From positions 1 through 7,924 of the forward strand of contig JAQUZV010000089.1 of assembly GCA_028691155.1 (NCBI GenBank): a stretch of DNA of 7,924 nucleotides, read 5' to 3'. Shown piece after piece: positions 6,194 to 7,924 of this stretch; the first letter of the stretch is position 1; every line of letters begins with the position of its first letter. The notes under the pieces were generated by a model, which saw nothing but the letters and a program-made list of their open reading frames with translations, made no database searches and had not been told where the DNA came from. This stretch comes from Victivallales bacterium. Its GTDB lineage: Bacteria > Verrucomicrobiota > Lentisphaeria > Victivallales > SZUA-371. The position numbers and the translations under genes were made by a program.

Positions 6194-6221
6194 AATTTAC
6201 ATACTAATCGGCAAATGTCTA
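6194..6221 (-). promoter_or_regulatory. Candidate internal promoter ahead of rsfS
   Basis: On the - strand, TAGACA (6221-6216, five of six to TTGACA) and TAAATT (6199-6194, four of six to TATAAT) lie 16 bases apart. They begin on the nadD stop codon and run into the AT-rich 64-base gap, about 40 bases ahead of the rsfS ATG. If used, rsfS and the unknown gene could be expressed apart from nadD. It is a consensus match only, and AT-rich gaps give such matches by chance. Confidence 0.33.
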
Positions 6222-6824
6222 CCGATAAAGTCTTTTTTCTTGAATATACTTTATTACCCCGGGCACCAAGGCGTCGGCCGGGCACCGTCCCTGCCGCAAT
6301 TCCGTCCGGATGGCCGTTGACGACCAGGCGGAAACCGGCAGTTCCATTATTGATTGGACCAGTTTGCGGGCCAAAAGTTCCGGCCAATGCGGGGCCAGTT
6401 CCGCCAACGTCACCGGAAAACCCGGACGCGGATAAGTCAGGATCGGCCAGCGTTCCGCCAATTCCCGGGCCCGATGCCAGCGGTGCAACTGCACCAGGCT
6501 GTCGGCTCCGATCAGCAACCGGTACCGCTGTTCCGGATGGGCGGCGGTCAGTTCGCACATGGTTTCGAACGTATATGACAGACGCTCGGGGTGTTGCGCT
6601 TCCAGCAATGAAATTTCCGCGGCCGGGAAATCATGCAGGGCCAGCGTCAACATGGCCGCCCGGTCGGCGAACGGCGTGGCATGTTTATCAGCCTTGTGGG
6701 GAGGGCGGAAGGCCGGAATGAACAGAATTTTGTCCGCGTATCCGCCGTTGATGACGGCCCGGGCCAAAGCAATATGCCCGGAATGGGGAGGATCGAAAGT
6801 ACCGCCGAATACCGCTGTCCGCAT
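6219..6824 (-). CDS. nadD: Nicotinate-nucleotide adenylyltransferase NadD
   Basis: NadD joins ATP to nicotinate mononucleotide to make deamido-NAD+, the penultimate step of NAD synthesis, in the cytoplasm. The 201-residue length is typical. The nucleotidyltransferase motif GGTFDPPHSGH is at 7-17 with His14 and His17. FIPAFRPPHK (36-45), SYTFETM (83-89), LIGADSL (104-110) and YPRPGF (131-136) are typical of NadD, and the C-terminal SSTAIR (168-173) matches the ISSTxIR motif. The ATG at 6824 has AAGGA 5 bases ahead on the - strand. It is first in a - strand run with rsfS and an unknown gene, and divergent from the CCA enzyme gene. I see no obvious promoter just upstream, where the DNA is GC-rich. 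Confidence 0.96.
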   Translation of the reverse strand: MRTAVFGGTFDPPHSGHIALARAVINGGYADKILFIPAFRPPHKADKHATPFADRAAMLTLALHDFPAAEISLLEAQHPERLSYTFETMCELTAAHPEQRYRLLIGADSLVQLHRWHRARELAERWPILTYPRPGFPVTLAELAPHWPELLARKLVQSIMELPVSAWSSTAIRTELRQGRCPADALVPGVIKYIQEKRLYR

Positions 6825-6925
6825 GTCGTTCCTTATGTTGAAAACAGGAGCGGAACCGTTGCCGTTGACCGCGTCGGCCGAAACGCCATACTGCTTCGGG
6901 TACGGTATCCCGGGCGGTTCCGGCG

Positions 6926-6962
6926 GCCGGCGCGGTATGATGGTGACAAATTCAGCGCCGGC
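6926..6962. repeat. Inverted repeat in the nadD-cca gap
   Basis: GCCGGCGC (6926-6933) and GCGCCGGC (6955-6962) are exact reverse complements, separated by 21 bases that are less GC-rich. The pair could form a stem-loop in a nadD leader transcript or be a protein-binding site. GC-rich octamers of this kind occur often by chance in such a genome, so the call is modest. Confidence 0.4.
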
Positions 6963-6992
6963 ATTCCCTCACTGTTCGAATTGAAAAAACCG

Positions 6993-7021
6993 TTGTTCAT
7001 ACCTTGTATTGAATATATAGT
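6993..7021 (+). promoter_or_regulatory. Candidate promoter for the CCA enzyme gene
   Basis: TATAGT (7016-7021, five of six to the -10 consensus) follows TTGTTC (6993-6998, three of six to the -35) with the preferred 17-base spacer. A start point near 7028 would leave a leader of about 36 bases holding GGAG (7051-7054). A second, weaker pair (TTGAAA 6981-6986, TTGTAT 7004-7009, 17-base spacer) overlaps it. This is a consensus match only. Confidence 0.45.
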
Positions 7022-7063
7022 CGGCTGTATGGTAAAGCAATACTCAAAACGGAGATTTTCCCG

Positions 7064-7924
7064 ATGATTGTTTTTCCCGACAACCGATTGGTTCGGGGGG
7101 CGCGAGATATTGTCCGGCGGCTGCGCGAACATGGTTATCAGGCCTTTTTCGTCGGCGGCGCGGTACGCGATTGCCTGCTGGGACTTCCGGTCAAAGACAT
7201 CGATATTGCCACCGACGCCCGCCCGGAACGGGTGCAGCAGCTTTTCCCCCGGACCTATGGCGTCGGTATGGCGTTCGGGATTGTGGTGGTGGTGCAGGAG
7301 GGGGGCAATTACGAGGTGGCGGCGTTCCGCGAGGAACGCGACTATTGCGACGGCCGCCATCCCGAAACCGTGTGTTACGCCGCTTCGCCGCAGCCCGATG
7401 CCGCCCGTCGCGATTTTACCGTCAACGCCATGTTCGCCGATCCTTTTACCGGTGAGATTCTCGATTTTTTCGACGGGCAGGGCGATTTGCGCCGCGGCCT
7501 GCTGCGGACGGTCGGGGATCCGGACACCCGGTTTCGGGAAGATTATCTGCGGTTGTTGCGGGCGGTGCGTTTCGCGGTCCGGTTCCGGTTTGATCTGGCT
7601 GCCGACCTCACGACGGCGGTGAAGCGTTATGCCGGTCGGGCGGCGCGGTTGTCGCCGGAGCGCATTCGCGAGGAGCTCAACGCCATGTTGACCGGGCCCG
7701 ATCCCGCGGCGGCGCTGGTGTTGCTTCGGGAACTGGAGTTGTTGCCGGCGGTATTGCCCGAGGTGGCGGCGACCGCCGGAGTGACGCAGCCGCCGGAATA
7801 TCATCCCGAGGGCGACGTCTTTGCCCATACCGTACTGATGCTGCGTCATATGGCCATTCCCTCGGTGGAACTGGCCTGGAGCATCCTGCTGCACGATATC
7901 GGCAAAGTTCCCGCCCGGACGATG
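7064..7924 (+). CDS. cca: CCA tRNA nucleotidyltransferase / poly(A) polymerase family, 5' part with HD domain start (cut by window)
   Basis: This class II nucleotidyltransferase builds or repairs the 3' CCA of tRNAs, or in some relatives adds poly(A). The frame is open for 287 codons from ATG 7064 to the right edge, with GGAG (7051-7054) 9 bases ahead. Motif A is FFVGGAVRDCLLGLPVKDID (28-47) with the metal-binding Asp45 and Asp47. The flexible-loop region and motif B/C follow as FREERDYCDGRHP (88-100) and RRDFTVNAM (115-123). The base-selecting motif D is EDYLRLLRAVRF (159-170), then ERIREEL (199-205). An HD-type domain begins near 247: FAHTVLMLRH, then LLHDIGKVP with His277 and Asp278, so a metal-dependent phosphohydrolase module follows the transferase, as in many bacterial CCA enzymes. 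The C-terminus is outside the window. CCA-adding, A-adding and CC-adding forms cannot be told apart with certainty here. Confidence 0.94.
   Translation, partial: MIVFPDNRLVRGARDIVRRLREHGYQAFFVGGAVRDCLLGLPVKDIDIATDARPERVQQLFPRTYGVGMAFGIVVVVQEGGNYEVAAFREERDYCDGRHPETVCYAASPQPDAARRDFTVNAMFADPFTGEILDFFDGQGDLRRGLLRTVGDPDTRFREDYLRLLRAVRFAVRFRFDLAADLTTAVKRYAGRAARLSPERIREELNAMLTGPDPAAALVLLRELELLPAVLPEVAATAGVTQPPEYHPEGDVFAHTVLMLRHMAIPSVELAWSILLHDIGKVPARTM

Larger units (their letters stand above)
6825..7063. other. Divergent intergenic region between nadD and cca
   Basis: This 239-base gap has two parts. From about 6840 to 6965 it is GC-rich with no convincing gene: short open frames exist on both strands but lack ribosome sites and family features. 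From about 6970 to 7063 it is AT-rich and carries the candidate cca promoter and the cca ribosome site. No tRNA or known small RNA is recognised. The GC-rich part may be a remnant of coding DNA or a structured leader for nadD; neither is shown. Confidence 0.5.

Noticed and set aside
6971..6990. GTTCGAAT resembling a tRNA T-loop
   Set aside because: The flanking bases do not pair as a T-stem, and no acceptor or anticodon arms are found upstream.
6833..7894. 353-codon open frame on the - strand opposite the CCA enzyme gene
   Set aside because: Its composition (Gln, His, Arg, Pro rich) is that of an antisense shadow. The + strand carries all class II nucleotidyltransferase motifs and a ribosome site.

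Overview
The window is a GC-rich bacterial chromosomal segment with AT-rich gaps between genes. It holds nine protein genes (two cut by the window edges) and no rRNA, tRNA, CRISPR array or insertion sequence that I can recognise. The gene set is mostly housekeeping plus several envelope proteins. The style (short S26 signal peptidase, tandem SH3b exported protein, plant Deg2/Deg9-like HtrA protease, GGAG-type ribosome sites with some weak ones) would fit the Lentisphaerota/Verrucomicrobiota/Planctomycetota area, perhaps a Victivallis-like organism. That placement is inference from protein character only, not from a search.

Left block (1-1425, + strand): the C-terminal end of an unrecognised gene, then a signal peptidase I-like protein (TTG start) whose stop overlaps the start of a small membrane-anchored protein. 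Converging on it from the right is a XerC/XerD-type tyrosine recombinase (2394-1453, - strand) with all six catalytic positions present. An AT-rich divergent gap (2395-2541) separates the recombinase from the next block and carries candidate promoters for both directions.

Middle block (2542-4985, + strand): two exported proteins lie 14 bases apart, a tandem SH3b protein and an HtrA/Deg serine protease with an intact H-D-S triad and a C-terminal half resembling plant Deg2/Deg9. They look like one envelope operon.

Right block: a - strand cluster reads nadD (6824-6219), rsfS (6154-5750), then an unrecognised acidic protein (5682-5047), with a perfect 8-bp stem-loop between rsfS and the unknown gene. 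nadD next to rsfS is a common bacterial pairing (NAD synthesis and ribosome silencing). Divergent from nadD, across a 239-base gap, is a CCA tRNA nucleotidyltransferase/poly(A) polymerase-family gene that runs off the right edge.

I did not find a clearly new multi-gene system. The points most worth checking are the signal peptidase with an altered box E, the SH3b-Deg pair, the unknown protein after rsfS with its intercistronic hairpin, and the structure in the nadD-cca gap.
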